From Flavobacteriaceae bacterium (GTDB lineage: Bacteria; Bacteroidota; Bacteroidia; Flavobacteriales; Flavobacteriaceae), in assembly GCA_947452415.1 (NCBI GenBank), contig CANGCT010000016.1:1-38418 (forward strand): a stretch of 38,418 bases of DNA, written 5' to 3'. Of the stretch, positions 15,863 to 25,211 are shown piece by piece; within the stretch, counting starts at the first letter, position 1, and each line of letters starts with the position of its first letter. The position numbers were made by a program, and so were the translations under genes. The notes below the pieces were generated by a model that did not search any database, was not told the DNA's origin, and worked only from the letters and a program-made list of their open reading frames with translations.

Positions 15863-15926
15863 ACAAATGAGTTATGGATACACTCCTAGAGAGAAATGAT
15901 TGTATTTTGCTTATATAATTCTTTTA

Positions 15927-17180
15927 TTAATGACTAACATTCGCTACTTCTTCTGGATCGTGTTTGTGCTTAAAGAAAACTGCAAACAAAACTGAAATTA
16001 CTAAGGCATATCCCGAAAAGGCAAGCCATATATTATGCCAATCTCTTATTCCATCTTGGGTGAAGAATTTATCGATAACTATTCCACTTAACAATCCACC
16101 AAAGAATGCTCCAAAACCGTTGGACATCATCATAAATAAACCTTGTGCCGAAGAACGTATTTTAGAATCAGTTGTTGTTTCTACAAATAAAGAACCCGAA
16201 ATATTAAAGAAATCGAATGCCATTCCGTAAACGATACAAGAAAGTATAATCATCCACAAACCATCTACAGGATTTCCGAAAGCAAATAATCCAAAACGCA
16301 AAACCCAAGCCAACATCGAAATTAACATTACTTGTTTGATGCCAAATCGTTTCAAGAAAAACGGGATTGCCAAGATAAATAATGTTTCTGATATTTGAGA
16401 AATAGACATAATAATAGTCGAGTATTTCACTACAAACGAATCGGCATATTGAGGGACTTTAGAAAATTCAGATAAATATACATCGCCATACATATTGGTT
16501 AATTGTAGGGCCCCTCCAAGAAACATAGAGAAAATAAAAAACAATGCCATTTTGTAAGTTCCAAATAATTTAAAGGCGTTTAATCCTAATTTTTCTCCTA
16601 AAGAAGCATCGGTCGCAATTAATTTTTGTGGTGGACATTTAGGCAGTGTAAACGAATAAACACCTAATATAAATGCGGCAATAGCCGAGAGATAAAACAT
16701 ATTGTAAGATGCTTTATTTCCTGTTAAATTGGTTATCCACATGGCAGCGATAAATCCAACAGTTCCCCATACACGTATAGGAGGAAATACTTTTACTACA
16801 TCAAAATTATTGGTTTTTAAGATATTATAAGCGATAGAATTGGATAAAGAAATAGTTGGCATATAGCACAACATTGCTGCAAAAATAACATAATAAAAAG
16901 TTGTTGGATCCTCTACTTGAGGGAGATACAATAGAGCAATACCTCCTAAAACATGCAAAATCCCGTACAATTTTTCGGCATTAATCCATTTATCAGCTAT
17001 AATACCTGTTAAAGCAGGCATTATAATTGAAGACAATCCTAATGTAGAAAAGATAGCACCAAATTCGGCACCACTCCAATGTTTAGTTCCAAACCAATAA
17101 TTTGCAACGGTAATCAACCAAGCTCCCCAAACGAAAAATTGTAGGAAACTCATTAAAGTTAATTTGAACTTTATATTCAT
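15927..17180 (-). CDS. Nucleoside:H+ symporter-like MFS permease (NupG/XapB family)
   Basis: This 417-residue, 12-helix transporter has the NHS-family start FKLTLMSFLQFFVWGAWLIT and the cytoplasmic loop GLSSIIMPALTGIIADKW. The ORF track adds 22 residues from a longer frame; the ATG at 17180 gives the standard MNIKFKLTLMSF beginning. It likely takes up nucleosides by proton symport. It is convergent with the photolyase gene and follows cmk on the minus strand with a long hairpin between them. Confidence 0.88.
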   Translation of the reverse strand: MNIKFKLTLMSFLQFFVWGAWLITVANYWFGTKHWSGAEFGAIFSTLGLSSIIMPALTGIIADKWINAEKLYGILHVLGGIALLYLPQVEDPTTFYYVIFAAMLCYMPTISLSNSIAYNILKTNNFDVVKVFPPIRVWGTVGFIAAMWITNLTGNKASYNMFYLSAIAAFILGVYSFTLPKCPPQKLIATDASLGEKLGLNAFKLFGTYKMALFFIFSMFLGGALQLTNMYGDVYLSEFSKVPQYADSFVVKYSTIIMSISQISETLFILAIPFFLKRFGIKQVMLISMLAWVLRFGLFAFGNPVDGLWMIILSCIVYGMAFDFFNISGSLFVETTTDSKIRSSAQGLFMMMSNGFGAFFGGLLSGIVIDKFFTQDGIRDWHNIWLAFSGYALVISVLFAVFFKHKHDPEEVANVSH

Positions 17181-17243
17181 AATAGTGTTAGGTTTTTGTA
17201 AATAGATTGTAAATCTACTATTATTATCTAAATTTCCAAATGT

Positions 17244-17299
17244 CAAATCCCAAATTCCAAAAAATTATATTTAAATGATTTTTTGAAATTTGGGATTTG
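17244..17299. repeat. Long imperfect hairpin between cmk and the nucleoside permease
   Basis: CAAATCCCAAATTCCAAAAAA (17244-17264) pairs with TTTTTTGAAATTTGGGATTTG (17279-17299) at 20 of 21 positions with a 14-nt loop. It resembles AT-rich 'caaattccaaa' dispersed repeats and may also terminate the cmk transcript. Confidence 0.7.
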
Positions 17300-17318
17300 G
17301 AATTTGGAATATTTTAGT

Positions 17319-18008
17319 TTAGGTATTAATTTTTTCTTCAACTAATTCTAAAACAGCATCAAATTGCTCCTCACGAGTTAAATACGAATTGTCAATTTCA
17401 ATTGCATCTTCTGCCATTACTAGAGGAGAATCATCTCTGTGGGTGTCTATGTAATCGCGTTCTTGAACATTTGCTAATACTTCTTCATAAGTTACCGTAT
17501 CACCTTTGGCATCTAATTCGTCAAATCGTCTTTGGGCACGAGTTTCTGGACTAGCAGTCATGAATATTTTCAATTCAGCATCCGGGAAAACTACGGTTGC
17601 AATATCTCTTCCGTCCATTACAATGGCTTTATTCTTGCCCATTTCTTGTTGTTGTTCTACCAATTTTACACGAACTTCCGAAATTTCGGCAATTTTACTT
17701 ACAAAACTAGAAACCTCAATAGTTCGTATTTCTTTTTCTACATTCACCTCATTCAAATACATTTCAGCAAAACCTAAATCGGCATTGAACTGGAAATGTA
17801 ATTTAATACTTGAAAGACTATTTACTAAGGATTCTTTATCTAAAAAATCTTTAGAAATATAGCCGTTTTCCATTGCAAATAAGGTAATAGCACGATACAT
17901 TGCACCAGTGTCTACATAGATATATCCTAAATGTTTGGCTAATTGTTTGGCTAAAGTACTTTTTCCGGTAGAGGAAAAACCGTCAATTGCAATAGTAATT
18001 TTTTTCAT
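17319..18008 (-). CDS. cmk: (d)CMP kinase
   Basis: The 229-residue enzyme phosphorylates CMP and dCMP to diphosphates using ATP. It has P-loop GFSSTGKST at residues 10-18, YVDTGAMYRAITLFA (CMP-binding), VMDGRDIATVVFPDAELKIF and an R-x-x-R-R lid (SPETRAQRRFDELDAKGD). The length is standard for the family. It lies downstream of porQ on the same strand, an order I recall from other flavobacteria, but a -7 box in the gap suggests it also has its own promoter. Confidence 0.96.
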   Translation of the reverse strand: MKKITIAIDGFSSTGKSTLAKQLAKHLGYIYVDTGAMYRAITLFAMENGYISKDFLDKESLVNSLSSIKLHFQFNADLGFAEMYLNEVNVEKEIRTIEVSSFVSKIAEISEVRVKLVEQQQEMGKNKAIVMDGRDIATVVFPDAELKIFMTASPETRAQRRFDELDAKGDTVTYEEVLANVQERDYIDTHRDDSPLVMAEDAIEIDNSYLTREEQFDAVLELVEEKINT

Positions 18009-18054
18009 ATTTTTGGTGGCATAAAGGCGCTAAGTATACTAAATTTTGTTGTTA

Positions 18055-18062
18055 CAAAGATA
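18055..18062 (-). promoter_or_regulatory. -7 promoter box of cmk
   Basis: Minus strand TATCTTTG matches TAnnTTTG, 47 nt before the cmk ATG. The -33 region is only TTTAG-like at 19 nt. Confidence 0.4.
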
Positions 18063-18086
18063 AGTAAGGAATTAAGAAACTAAAAT

Positions 18087-19109
18087 CTAATTTTGAAAAT
18101 TCATGGTCAAGCCAAAAAGACTTGAGTTTCCTGCTAAGGAATATCTGGAATAAGAATAATTGAATTTAATATTTCCCATTTTCAATCCAAAACCCAAAGA
18201 TATTCCTGAGAAATTACGTTGGTCTACCACTCGAAGTTCTTCTGCACGTCGGAAATTATATCCAAAACGTAAATTAAATCCTTTTTTGGGAAACAATTCG
18301 CCTCCAAAAACCACGTGGCGAAGCACATTGTTCATAAAACCAACTTTTTCGGGAGTTACTGATCCATCAATGCTGCTTATTGCTCTGTTAGGATTGGAAA
18401 ATGCAATATTCCATTGTTGCAGATTTTCTAACGTTAAATGCCATCGTAAAGGAACATTTTCTACTTCTTGCGAAACTCCTATCAAAACTTCCAAAGGTAA
18501 TTTCTCTCGAGTTCCAGAATAGGTCGTTATTTGGGTTCCAATATTTCGCACTACCAAAGCCCAATTTACATCGTTTTGTTTATCAATAAACAAAGCACCT
18601 AAATCGGCTGCAGCACCATAAGAAGTATAACTTTCTAAAGAAGACGAAATAAATTTGGCATTACCACCAAAATAAAAATCGGTAAACGGAACGTTATAAG
18701 AATACCCCATTGATAGTGCCATTTCACTTCCTGTAAAGGAAGAAGTTGCAGTTCCGTTTTCATCATAACCATCCAATTTTCCATAATTCACATAATTCAC
18801 ACCAACGTGCAAAGTTTGCAAATGTCGATCGTAGGTATAAGCGTAAGCTGCAGTACCATAAGTAACTGCACCAAAATAACTACCATAATTCACAGCAAGA
18901 TGGTTATCCATTTCTGGATTGATTGTTGCGGGATTAAAATGTGCTTGGTTCACATCTTCGTCAAAAATAGTTAGGACTTTTCCACCTAAAGCGGCCTGCC
19001 TTGGTGAAGTAACCAAATTCAGAAATTGGTATACCGACTTACCTCCTATTTGCCCATAAGTCATGGTGCAAAAAAGTAATACAATGGAGATAAATAGTCT
19101 TTTAATCAT
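18087..19109 (-). CDS. porQ: Type IX secretion system protein PorQ
   Basis: This 340-residue outer-membrane beta-barrel protein has signal peptide MIKRLFISIVLLFCTMTYG and the mature start QIGGKSVYQFLNLVTSPRQAALGGK, a PorQ hallmark. Repeated amphipathic strands run to the C-terminus (IKFNYSYSRYSLAGNSSLFGLTMNF). PorQ works with PorU, PorV and PorZ in the cell-surface attachment complex of the type IX secretion system, which exports gliding adhesins and enzymes. It is monocistronic or co-transcribed with cmk. Confidence 0.9.
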   Translation of the reverse strand: MIKRLFISIVLLFCTMTYGQIGGKSVYQFLNLVTSPRQAALGGKVLTIFDEDVNQAHFNPATINPEMDNHLAVNYGSYFGAVTYGTAAYAYTYDRHLQTLHVGVNYVNYGKLDGYDENGTATSSFTGSEMALSMGYSYNVPFTDFYFGGNAKFISSSLESYTSYGAAADLGALFIDKQNDVNWALVVRNIGTQITTYSGTREKLPLEVLIGVSQEVENVPLRWHLTLENLQQWNIAFSNPNRAISSIDGSVTPEKVGFMNNVLRHVVFGGELFPKKGFNLRFGYNFRRAEELRVVDQRNFSGISLGFGLKMGNIKFNYSYSRYSLAGNSSLFGLTMNFQN

Positions 19110-19188
19110 ACTAAAATTGGAACTAAACTTAACCTATAACGAAAATGCGAAGATATTATTTTTAAACTTAAAGCAAAAACAGAAATAA

Positions 19189-19221
19189 AAAAGGCATGAG
19201 GTAAAATTTCTCATGCCTTTT
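19189..19221. terminator. Strong hairpin terminator between porQ and lon
   Basis: AAAAGGCATGAG pairs perfectly with CTCATGCCTTTT (12 bp, 9-nt loop), with a T run on the minus strand side. It lies 20 nt after the lon stop on the minus strand. Confidence 0.9.
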
Positions 19222-19240
19222 GGATTTTATTAAGTACTAA

Positions 19241-21694
19241 TTAATCTATTATTTTTGCATTTTTAACTTTTTCGTTAGTTAATGCAAGTGCAATAACTTC
19301 ACTCATTTCTTTTACATAATGAAAGGTCAATCCTACCAGATAATCAGCTTTTATTTCTTCAATATCACTTTTATTTTCCTGGCAAAGAATGATTTCTTTG
19401 ATGTTGGCTCTTTTAGCTGCAAGAATTTTTTCTTTAATTCCACCTACCGGTAATACTTTACCACGAAGGGTAATTTCACCAGTCATTGCTAATCCTTTTT
19501 TTATTTTGCGTTGGGTATATAACGAAACTAAAGAGGTTAGCATAGCAATCCCAGCACTTGGTCCATCTTTTGGCGTTGCTCCTTCTGGAACGTGAAGATG
19601 GATGTTGTATTTAGAAATTACATCCGGATTTAATCCGAAAATTTCAGCATTTGCTTTAATATATTCCATTGCAATTGTTGCAGATTCTTTCATAACCGTA
19701 CCTAAATTCCCAGTTAAGGTAAGTATTCCTTTTCCTTTGGAAATCAAGGATTCAATAAAAAGAATATCACCTCCTACAGAAGTCCATGCCAAACCAGTAA
19801 CTACTCCAGCAACCTCATTTCCTTCGGATTTATCGCGCTCTAATTTTGGAGCACCTAGAATTTTTACAATATCTTCATCGGTAACTTTTTTATTGTAATC
19901 TTCCTCCATTGCAACAGATTTGGCAGCATTACGAATTACTTGTGCAACTTTTTGTTCCAAACTTCGAACTCCCGATTCACGAGTATAACCTTCTACAATT
20001 TTTTCAAATTGTTTTTTACCAATTGTTAAATCTTTAGTGTTTAATCCGTGTTCTTTTAATTGTTTTGGAAATAAATGTTGGCGGGCAATTTCTACTTTTT
20101 CTTCTGTGGTATATCCAGTCATTTGGATAACTTCCATTCTATCTCTCAAAGCAGGTTGAATGGTTGACATGGAATTAGAAGTAGCAATAAACATCACTTT
20201 TGACAAGTCATAACCCAATTCAAGGAAATTATCGTAGAAGGAATTGTTTTGTTCTGGATCCAATACTTCTAACAATGCCGAAGAAGGATCGCCTTGATTG
20301 CTAACTGAAAGTTTATCTATTTCATCCAATATAAATACCGGATTGGAAGTAGTTGCTTTTTTAATACTTTGAATAATTCTACCAGGCATGGCACCAATAT
20401 AGGTTTTTCTATGTCCACGAATTTCTGCTTCGTCTCGCAATCCACCTAAGGAAATACGAACGTATTCTCTACCTAAAGCCTGAGCAACCGATTTTCCAAT
20501 AGAAGTTTTTCCAACTCCTGGAGGTCCTGTCAAACAAATAATTGGCGATTTCATATCGTTACGCAGTTTTAAAACTGCAAGATGCTCAATCATTCTTTTT
20601 TTAACATCTTCTAGTCCAAAATGGTCGCGATCTAAAACTTTTTGAGCATGTTTTAAATCGAAATTATCTTTAGAATATTTGTTCCAAGGTAAATCTAAAA
20701 ATAAATCTAAATAGTTTCTTTGTATACCAAAATCAGGCGCTTGCGGATTCATGCGTTGCATTTTGGAAAATTCTTTTTCAAAATGTTTTTGAGTTTTATC
20801 ATCCCATTTCTGGGTTTTGGCACGTTGGCGCATTTCTTCAAATTCTTGCTCGTTAGAAACACCTCCCAATTCTTCTTGGATGGTTTTCATTTGTTGGTGC
20901 AAGAAATATTCGCGTTGTTGTTGGTCTAAATCAAAACGAACTTTAGATTGGATATCGTTTTTCAATTCCAATTTTTGCACCTCTACATTCATGTAACGCA
21001 AGGTTTCTAAGGCTCTTTCTTTAAGAACGTGCATCATCAATAAATTTTGCTTCTCTTCTACAGAAAGATTCATATTAGAAGAAACAAAATTGATTAGAAA
21101 CGATTGACTCTCAATATTTTTTATTGCAAAAGTTGCTTCGGTAGGAATATTCGGACTTTCACGTATTATTTCAATTGCTAATTCTTTAACAGATTCTACA
21201 ATTGCATTAAATTCTTTGTCGTTCTTTTTAGGACGTTTTTCAGGAACTTCTTTAATAGTAGCTGAAATATAGGGTGTTTCTGAAATGACCGAATCAATTT
21301 CAAAACGTTTCTTTCCTTGAAGAATAACGGTAATGTTTCCATCGGGCATTTTTAAAACACGAAGAATTCTAGCAACGGTACCCACATGATGGATATCGTT
21401 TATCGTTGGATCTTCTTCTTCTTCATTTTTTTGAGCAACAACACCAATAATTTTATTCCCTGCATAGGCCTCGTTAATTAACTTAATGGATTTATCTCTA
21501 CCAGCAGTAATTGGAATTACAACTCCTGGAAATAAAACGGTATTTCGTAAAGGTAATATTGGTAAGGAACCTGGAAGTTCTTCGTTGGTCATTTCCTCTT
21601 CATCTTCTGGTGTTAAAAGCGGGATTAACTCTGCTTCTGAATCAAATTCTTGGAGTGACAAACTGTCAAAAGTTATAATTTTTTGATTTGACAT
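19241..21694 (-). CDS. lon: Lon protease (endopeptidase La)
   Basis: This 817-residue ATP-dependent serine protease degrades misfolded and regulatory proteins. It has an N-terminal LAN domain (LPILPLRNTVLFPGVVIPI), an AAA+ module with Walker A GPPGVGKTS at about 390 and Walker B VFILDEIDKL, and a C-terminal protease domain with the Ser/Lys dyad in KDGPSAGIAM (Ser near 711) and GGIKEKILAAKRA (Lys near 753). The extended acidic N-terminus before LPILPL is common in Bacteroidota. A good -7 box precedes it and a hairpin terminator follows. Confidence 0.98.
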   Translation of the reverse strand: MSNQKIITFDSLSLQEFDSEAELIPLLTPEDEEEMTNEELPGSLPILPLRNTVLFPGVVIPITAGRDKSIKLINEAYAGNKIIGVVAQKNEEEEDPTINDIHHVGTVARILRVLKMPDGNITVILQGKKRFEIDSVISETPYISATIKEVPEKRPKKNDKEFNAIVESVKELAIEIIRESPNIPTEATFAIKNIESQSFLINFVSSNMNLSVEEKQNLLMMHVLKERALETLRYMNVEVQKLELKNDIQSKVRFDLDQQQREYFLHQQMKTIQEELGGVSNEQEFEEMRQRAKTQKWDDKTQKHFEKEFSKMQRMNPQAPDFGIQRNYLDLFLDLPWNKYSKDNFDLKHAQKVLDRDHFGLEDVKKRMIEHLAVLKLRNDMKSPIICLTGPPGVGKTSIGKSVAQALGREYVRISLGGLRDEAEIRGHRKTYIGAMPGRIIQSIKKATTSNPVFILDEIDKLSVSNQGDPSSALLEVLDPEQNNSFYDNFLELGYDLSKVMFIATSNSMSTIQPALRDRMEVIQMTGYTTEEKVEIARQHLFPKQLKEHGLNTKDLTIGKKQFEKIVEGYTRESGVRSLEQKVAQVIRNAAKSVAMEEDYNKKVTDEDIVKILGAPKLERDKSEGNEVAGVVTGLAWTSVGGDILFIESLISKGKGILTLTGNLGTVMKESATIAMEYIKANAEIFGLNPDVISKYNIHLHVPEGATPKDGPSAGIAMLTSLVSLYTQRKIKKGLAMTGEITLRGKVLPVGGIKEKILAAKRANIKEIILCQENKSDIEEIKADYLVGLTFHYVKEMSEVIALALTNEKVKNAKIID

Positions 21695-21741
21695 AGCATA
21701 AATTAGGTCAATATGACATTATTAAATTAGTAATTATTTAG

Positions 21742-21749
21742 CAAATATA
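21742..21749 (-). promoter_or_regulatory. -7 promoter box of lon
   Basis: Minus strand TATATTTG matches TAnnTTTG, 48 nt before the lon ATG. Confidence 0.5.
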
Positions 21750-21854
21750 AGATTTGCGCTAGTTTTATTAAAGAAAATTCAATGGGTAACCTTAAAAAAG
21801 TGGCGTACGAATTAATTTTTAATACCTACTTTTAGAGTCAAGGATTATGCCACT

Positions 21855-21881
21855 AAAAAAAATCCGCCATATAGACGGATT
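21855..21881 (-). terminator. Terminator of the lipocalin-like lipoprotein gene
   Basis: On the minus strand AATCCG pairs with CGGATT around a 9-nt loop, followed by eight T. It lies 20 nt after the stop. Confidence 0.8.
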
Positions 21882-21900
21882 GAAATAGGCCTTTTACTTA

Positions 21901-22500
21901 TTATTGTTTAGTATATACAACCGTAATATTACAAGTTAAATAAGCTGGTGCATGGTTTATGGTATCATAACCAACAACTTGACCATTATTAGCCGTTGCA
22001 GAAATAGTATTTCCTGAAACAGTATAGGTTTCAACAACTGGAGGTGTTGCTGCTGTAGTTAATGTTAATGTATTTCCAACTAAACTCCAAGTTCCGGTAT
22101 CATCTGGGTCTGTAAAACAGGACATTGTTTCTGTGGTACCATTAGAAACAATATCAATCCCTTTAGAATTTGCAACAAAAGTATTATTAGAATTTAATGT
22201 TAAAAGCATATTGTTATAACAATTAGTTTCTGATAATTGATTAGTTGAAGCTGTTCCATCTGAATTCAAATCGGTTGGAATTGAAGTATTAAAAGCAGTC
22301 AAAAGATAAGTACCAACAACAGATGAAGTTGTAATTGTTCCTGTGCTTCCACCTCCAGTAGTCCCACTGATAACAGTAGAATTATTATATTCTGCAAGTT
22401 GTGCAGCCAAAACTGAATCAACTGGTTCATTGTTACAAGAAGAAAAAATAAAAATAGAAGCAAGCAGTATTGTTGCTAAAGAAAGTCGTTGATTATTCAT
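21901..22500 (-). CDS. Lipocalin-like lipoprotein
   Basis: The roughly 199-residue lipoprotein has signal MNNQRLSLATILLASIFIF and lipobox FSSC. A Ser/Thr/Gly-rich linker (NSTVISGTTGGGSTGTITTS) is followed by a lipocalin-type beta domain with VVGTYLLTAFN, LTLNSNNTFVANSKG and the TGTWSLVGNTLTL block seen in Lipocalin_4/DUF5004-like proteins. The ligand is unknown; surface or periplasmic location is expected. The track start is a TTG (22518) that falls within a -7 box; the ATG at 22500 is the better start. Confidence 0.75.
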   Translation of the reverse strand: MNNQRLSLATILLASIFIFSSCNNEPVDSVLAAQLAEYNNSTVISGTTGGGSTGTITTSSVVGTYLLTAFNTSIPTDLNSDGTASTNQLSETNCYNNMLLTLNSNNTFVANSKGIDIVSNGTTETMSCFTDPDDTGTWSLVGNTLTLTTAATPPVVETYTVSGNTISATANNGQVVGYDTINHAPAYLTCNITVVYTKQ

Positions 22501-22515
22501 AATACTAAATTTGTT

Positions 22516-22523
22516 CAAATATA
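22516..22523 (-). promoter_or_regulatory. -7 promoter box of the lipocalin-like gene
   Basis: Minus strand TATATTTG matches TAnnTTTG, 15 nt upstream of the ATG at 22500. It also overlaps the TTG start used by the ORF track, which argues against that start. Confidence 0.5.
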
Positions 22524-22527
22524 ATTA

Positions 22528-23844
22528 TTATTTTTTTAAATCTAAATTATTTTGTTGTGGAACTCGTGTTAAAAGCACCAATCCAATTACAAAAAACACT
22601 CCAAGAAATACAATTGCATTTCGCATGGAACCTGTTATTAAATCTACAGTTCCGTATATGGTCATACCAATAACGATTCCAACTTTTTCCGTAACGTCAT
22701 AAAAACTAAAGAACGAAGCAGTGTCTTTTGTTTCGGGTAATAGTTTTGAATAGGTAGATCGTGCAATAGATTGGATTCCACCCATTACCAAACCTACAAA
22801 CCCTGCAGTTGCATAAAATTCAACTGGAGTGTGAACAAAATAAGCAAAAGCACAAAGTATTGCCCAAACACCATTCAAGAAAATTAAAGTGTTGATATTT
22901 CCAAATTTTTCAGAAGCCCTTGAAGTAATCACAGCACCAACCACAGCAACTAATTGAATTAATAAGATACTTATAATTAAGCCCATGGTTTTATCATCAC
23001 TTTCCCAATTTATTTCAGTTGCACCAAAATAAGTCGCAATAAGCATAACTGTTTGCACTGCCATTATAAATACAAAATAACTATATAAGTATCTTTTTAA
23101 AGCAAGATTTTCTTGCAATTGTTTCCATACTACTTGCAATTCATGAAATCCTTTGAAGATAAAATCTCTTGTTAAAGGAATATTGTTTCTATTTCCTTTT
23201 GGTAAATAATAATAGGTAACATGACTAAAGCCAATCCACCAAATTCCAACCATTACGAAGGAAATTCGCATTGCCATTTTGGGAGATTCAATTCCAAAAG
23301 TATGCGGAAACATCACCATCAATAAATTAATAACTAACAGAATGGTGCTACCTATATACCCCATAGAGAAACCTCTTGCACTCACTCTATCCTGTTGTTC
23401 TGGAAAAGCAATATCTGGTAAATACGAATTATAAAAAACCAAACTTGACCAAAAACCAATTAAACCAAAAAAATAAGCAGTATAACTCCAAAACAAATTA
23501 TCTACTTCAAACCAATATAAACCAATACAAGAAAGTCCTCCTAGATAACAGAAAAATCGCATGAACACTTTTTTATTTCCTAAATAATCGGAAATTCCAG
23601 AAAGTATCGGTGAGCAAATAGCTACTATTAAAAAAGCAAAAGCCGTTACAAAACTTATCATTGCAGTGTCTTTGCATTTCATTCCAAAAAACAAGACATA
23701 GTTTTTGCCGGTTTCTTTAAATATCAATTCGTAAAAAATCGGGAAAACAGCTGATGCGATTACTAAACTATAAACAGAATTGGCCCAATCATAAAATGCC
23801 CAAGCATTAAGAAGTTTTGGATGACCTTTTGGTAAATTTGGCAT
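22528..23844 (-). CDS. UMF1-family MFS transporter (Atg22-like)
   Basis: The 438-residue protein has about 12 helices and the UMF1 signature near the N-terminus (KLLNAWAFYDWANSVYSLVI) and YLPDIAFPEQQDRVSARGFS, plus MGGIQSIARSTYSKLLPETK. Fungal Atg22 members release amino acids from vacuoles; the bacterial substrate is unknown. Its own promoter lies at the end of the M48 gene, whose terminator occupies its leader. Confidence 0.88.
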   Translation of the reverse strand: MPNLPKGHPKLLNAWAFYDWANSVYSLVIASAVFPIFYELIFKETGKNYVLFFGMKCKDTAMISFVTAFAFLIVAICSPILSGISDYLGNKKVFMRFFCYLGGLSCIGLYWFEVDNLFWSYTAYFFGLIGFWSSLVFYNSYLPDIAFPEQQDRVSARGFSMGYIGSTILLVINLLMVMFPHTFGIESPKMAMRISFVMVGIWWIGFSHVTYYYLPKGNRNNIPLTRDFIFKGFHELQVVWKQLQENLALKRYLYSYFVFIMAVQTVMLIATYFGATEINWESDDKTMGLIISILLIQLVAVVGAVITSRASEKFGNINTLIFLNGVWAILCAFAYFVHTPVEFYATAGFVGLVMGGIQSIARSTYSKLLPETKDTASFFSFYDVTEKVGIVIGMTIYGTVDLITGSMRNAIVFLGVFFVIGLVLLTRVPQQNNLDLKK

Positions 23845-23859
23845 AATAAAATATAAATT

Positions 23860-23886
23860 AAAAAAACATTCTAAACAATTAGAATG
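23860..23886 (-). terminator. Terminator of the M48 protease gene
   Basis: On the minus strand CATTCTAA pairs with TTAGAATG around a 4-nt loop (eight pairs), followed by seven T. It is 34 nt after the stop. Confidence 0.8.
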
Positions 23887-23890
23887 GTTT

Positions 23891-23919
23891 CAAATATACT
23901 CTTTTTTTATAATTGGCAA
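23891..23919 (-). promoter_or_regulatory. -33/-7 promoter of the UMF1 transporter gene
   Basis: The minus strand carries TTG, an 18-nt spacer, then TATATTTG, ending 46 nt before the ATG. It overlaps the start of the M48 3' region and immediately precedes its terminator hairpin. Confidence 0.55.
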
Positions 23920-24747
23920 CTAGTATTTAAAAGTTACGCCAAATTTTGTGGCTTCTGCTTTTGCTAGCGGAATTAATGCTTTTAAATCGGCAATTCTTGT
24001 AGCATCGGATGGGTGCGTACTAGCAAATTCTGGTGGGGATTGACCAGATGCAGCAGCATTAGCCGACATTCGTTCCCAAAACAAAACTGCCTGCTCAGGA
24101 TTATAACCTGCTATTGCCATTAATATTAATCCTATTTTATCGGCTTCACTTTCATGGCTTCTACTAAACGGAAGCATACCACCATATTGAGTAACAGCTC
24201 CATAAGCAGTCAAAGCTATTTGTTGGGTTTGTGCAGTTTTAGTTCCAACAGCTACTTGAACTCCTGCAGCTCCTAACTGTTGTAATAAACCAGCACTCAT
24301 TCTTTGCTGCCCGTGATTGGCAAGTGCATGAGAAACTTCGTGACCTAAAACAGTTGCTAAACCTGCTTCATCTTTAGTTATTGGTAATATTCCAGAATAA
24401 ACTACAATCTTTCCGCCAGGCATACACCAAGCATTAACTTCCTTGCTATTTACCAATTTATTTTCCCATTGGTACTCTTTTAAATATCCTTGATAACCAT
24501 TGGCATTTAGCCATTTTTCGGCAGCATCTTTTATTTTGGTTCCAACCAATTCTACTCTTTTGGCATCGGAAGTTCCTGCTATAACTTTATTTTCTTTTAA
24601 AAACTGACCGTATTGCTGAAATGCTGATGGCAAAATTTCACTATTTGGAACTAATGCCAAAGTATTTTTACCTGTAAACGGATTTTTGGCACACGAAAAA
24701 ACTATTCCGAAAAAAAGAACACTAACTACTAAACTTTTGTATTTCAT
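23920..24747 (-). CDS. M48-family metalloprotease lipoprotein (Oma1/LoiP-like)
   Basis: The 275-residue lipoprotein has lipobox VFSC (Cys19) and zinc motif HEVSHALANHG (HEVSH at 136-140). The third ligand is in SRSHESEADKIGLILM (ESEAD). The N-terminal NPFTGKNTLALVPNSEI block is typical of periplasmic M48B/M48C proteases such as LoiP and BepA, which handle misfolded outer-membrane proteins. I choose the ATG at 24747 because the 27 residues upstream in the track break the signal-peptide start. A -7 box lies just before it. Confidence 0.88.
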   Translation of the reverse strand: MKYKSLVVSVLFFGIVFSCAKNPFTGKNTLALVPNSEILPSAFQQYGQFLKENKVIAGTSDAKRVELVGTKIKDAAEKWLNANGYQGYLKEYQWENKLVNSKEVNAWCMPGGKIVVYSGILPITKDEAGLATVLGHEVSHALANHGQQRMSAGLLQQLGAAGVQVAVGTKTAQTQQIALTAYGAVTQYGGMLPFSRSHESEADKIGLILMAIAGYNPEQAVLFWERMSANAAASGQSPPEFASTHPSDATRIADLKALIPLAKAEATKFGVTFKY

Positions 24748-24765
24748 TTTTATACTATTTGTTAT

Positions 24766-24773
24766 CAAATTTA
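24766..24773 (-). promoter_or_regulatory. -7 promoter box of the M48 gene
   Basis: Minus strand TAAATTTG matches TAnnTTTG, 18 nt before the ATG at 24747. It lies inside the ORF track's extended N-terminus, supporting the shorter start. Confidence 0.45.
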
Positions 24774-25171
24774 CAAAAAAATTAAATTCCAATAAAATGT
24801 AATTAGGGAGAAACTTTATCCACAACAAAACAATTTACTAAATCTAAAGAATCTTTATCAAATATTATTTTTTTGTTATCAATTTCAATTCCTTTTTATT
24901 TCAAAAGGCAATCCAAAAATATTAATTTTAATGGTTTGCTATTGTGTTCAGAAAGTTCCTAGATTATAATACATAGGGAAAAAAGCATTTTTCTTTACCT
25001 TTAACAGAAATGTCTTAAAACTGAAACGTACTTTTTATTATCGCTTCTGTCTTATTCGTATCCAAATGACTTTTCTATCCCTAATTTTAATAAACTTCTA
25101 AAAATAATTAAGGTGATTCTATTGGACCAAAATATTGATGTATTGGATATTTCAGAACTACACATTATATA
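24774..25171. other. Intergenic region between the M48 gene and tRNA-His
   Basis: About 400 bp of AT-rich sequence holds no recognised gene. One open plus-strand frame of about 70 codons, from about 25008 toward the tRNA, lacks a plausible start and family resemblance. Confidence 0.5.
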
Positions 25172-25203
25172 CAAAAAAAGCCTTGAATTTCTTCAAGGCT
25201 TTT
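25172..25203 (-). terminator. Terminator of tRNA-His
   Basis: AAAAGCCTTGAA pairs with TTCAAGGCTTTT (12 bp, 4-nt loop). The minus strand, which carries the tRNA, continues into a T run, 8 nt after the tRNA 3' end. Confidence 0.85.
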
Positions 25204-25211
25204 TAATTAAG

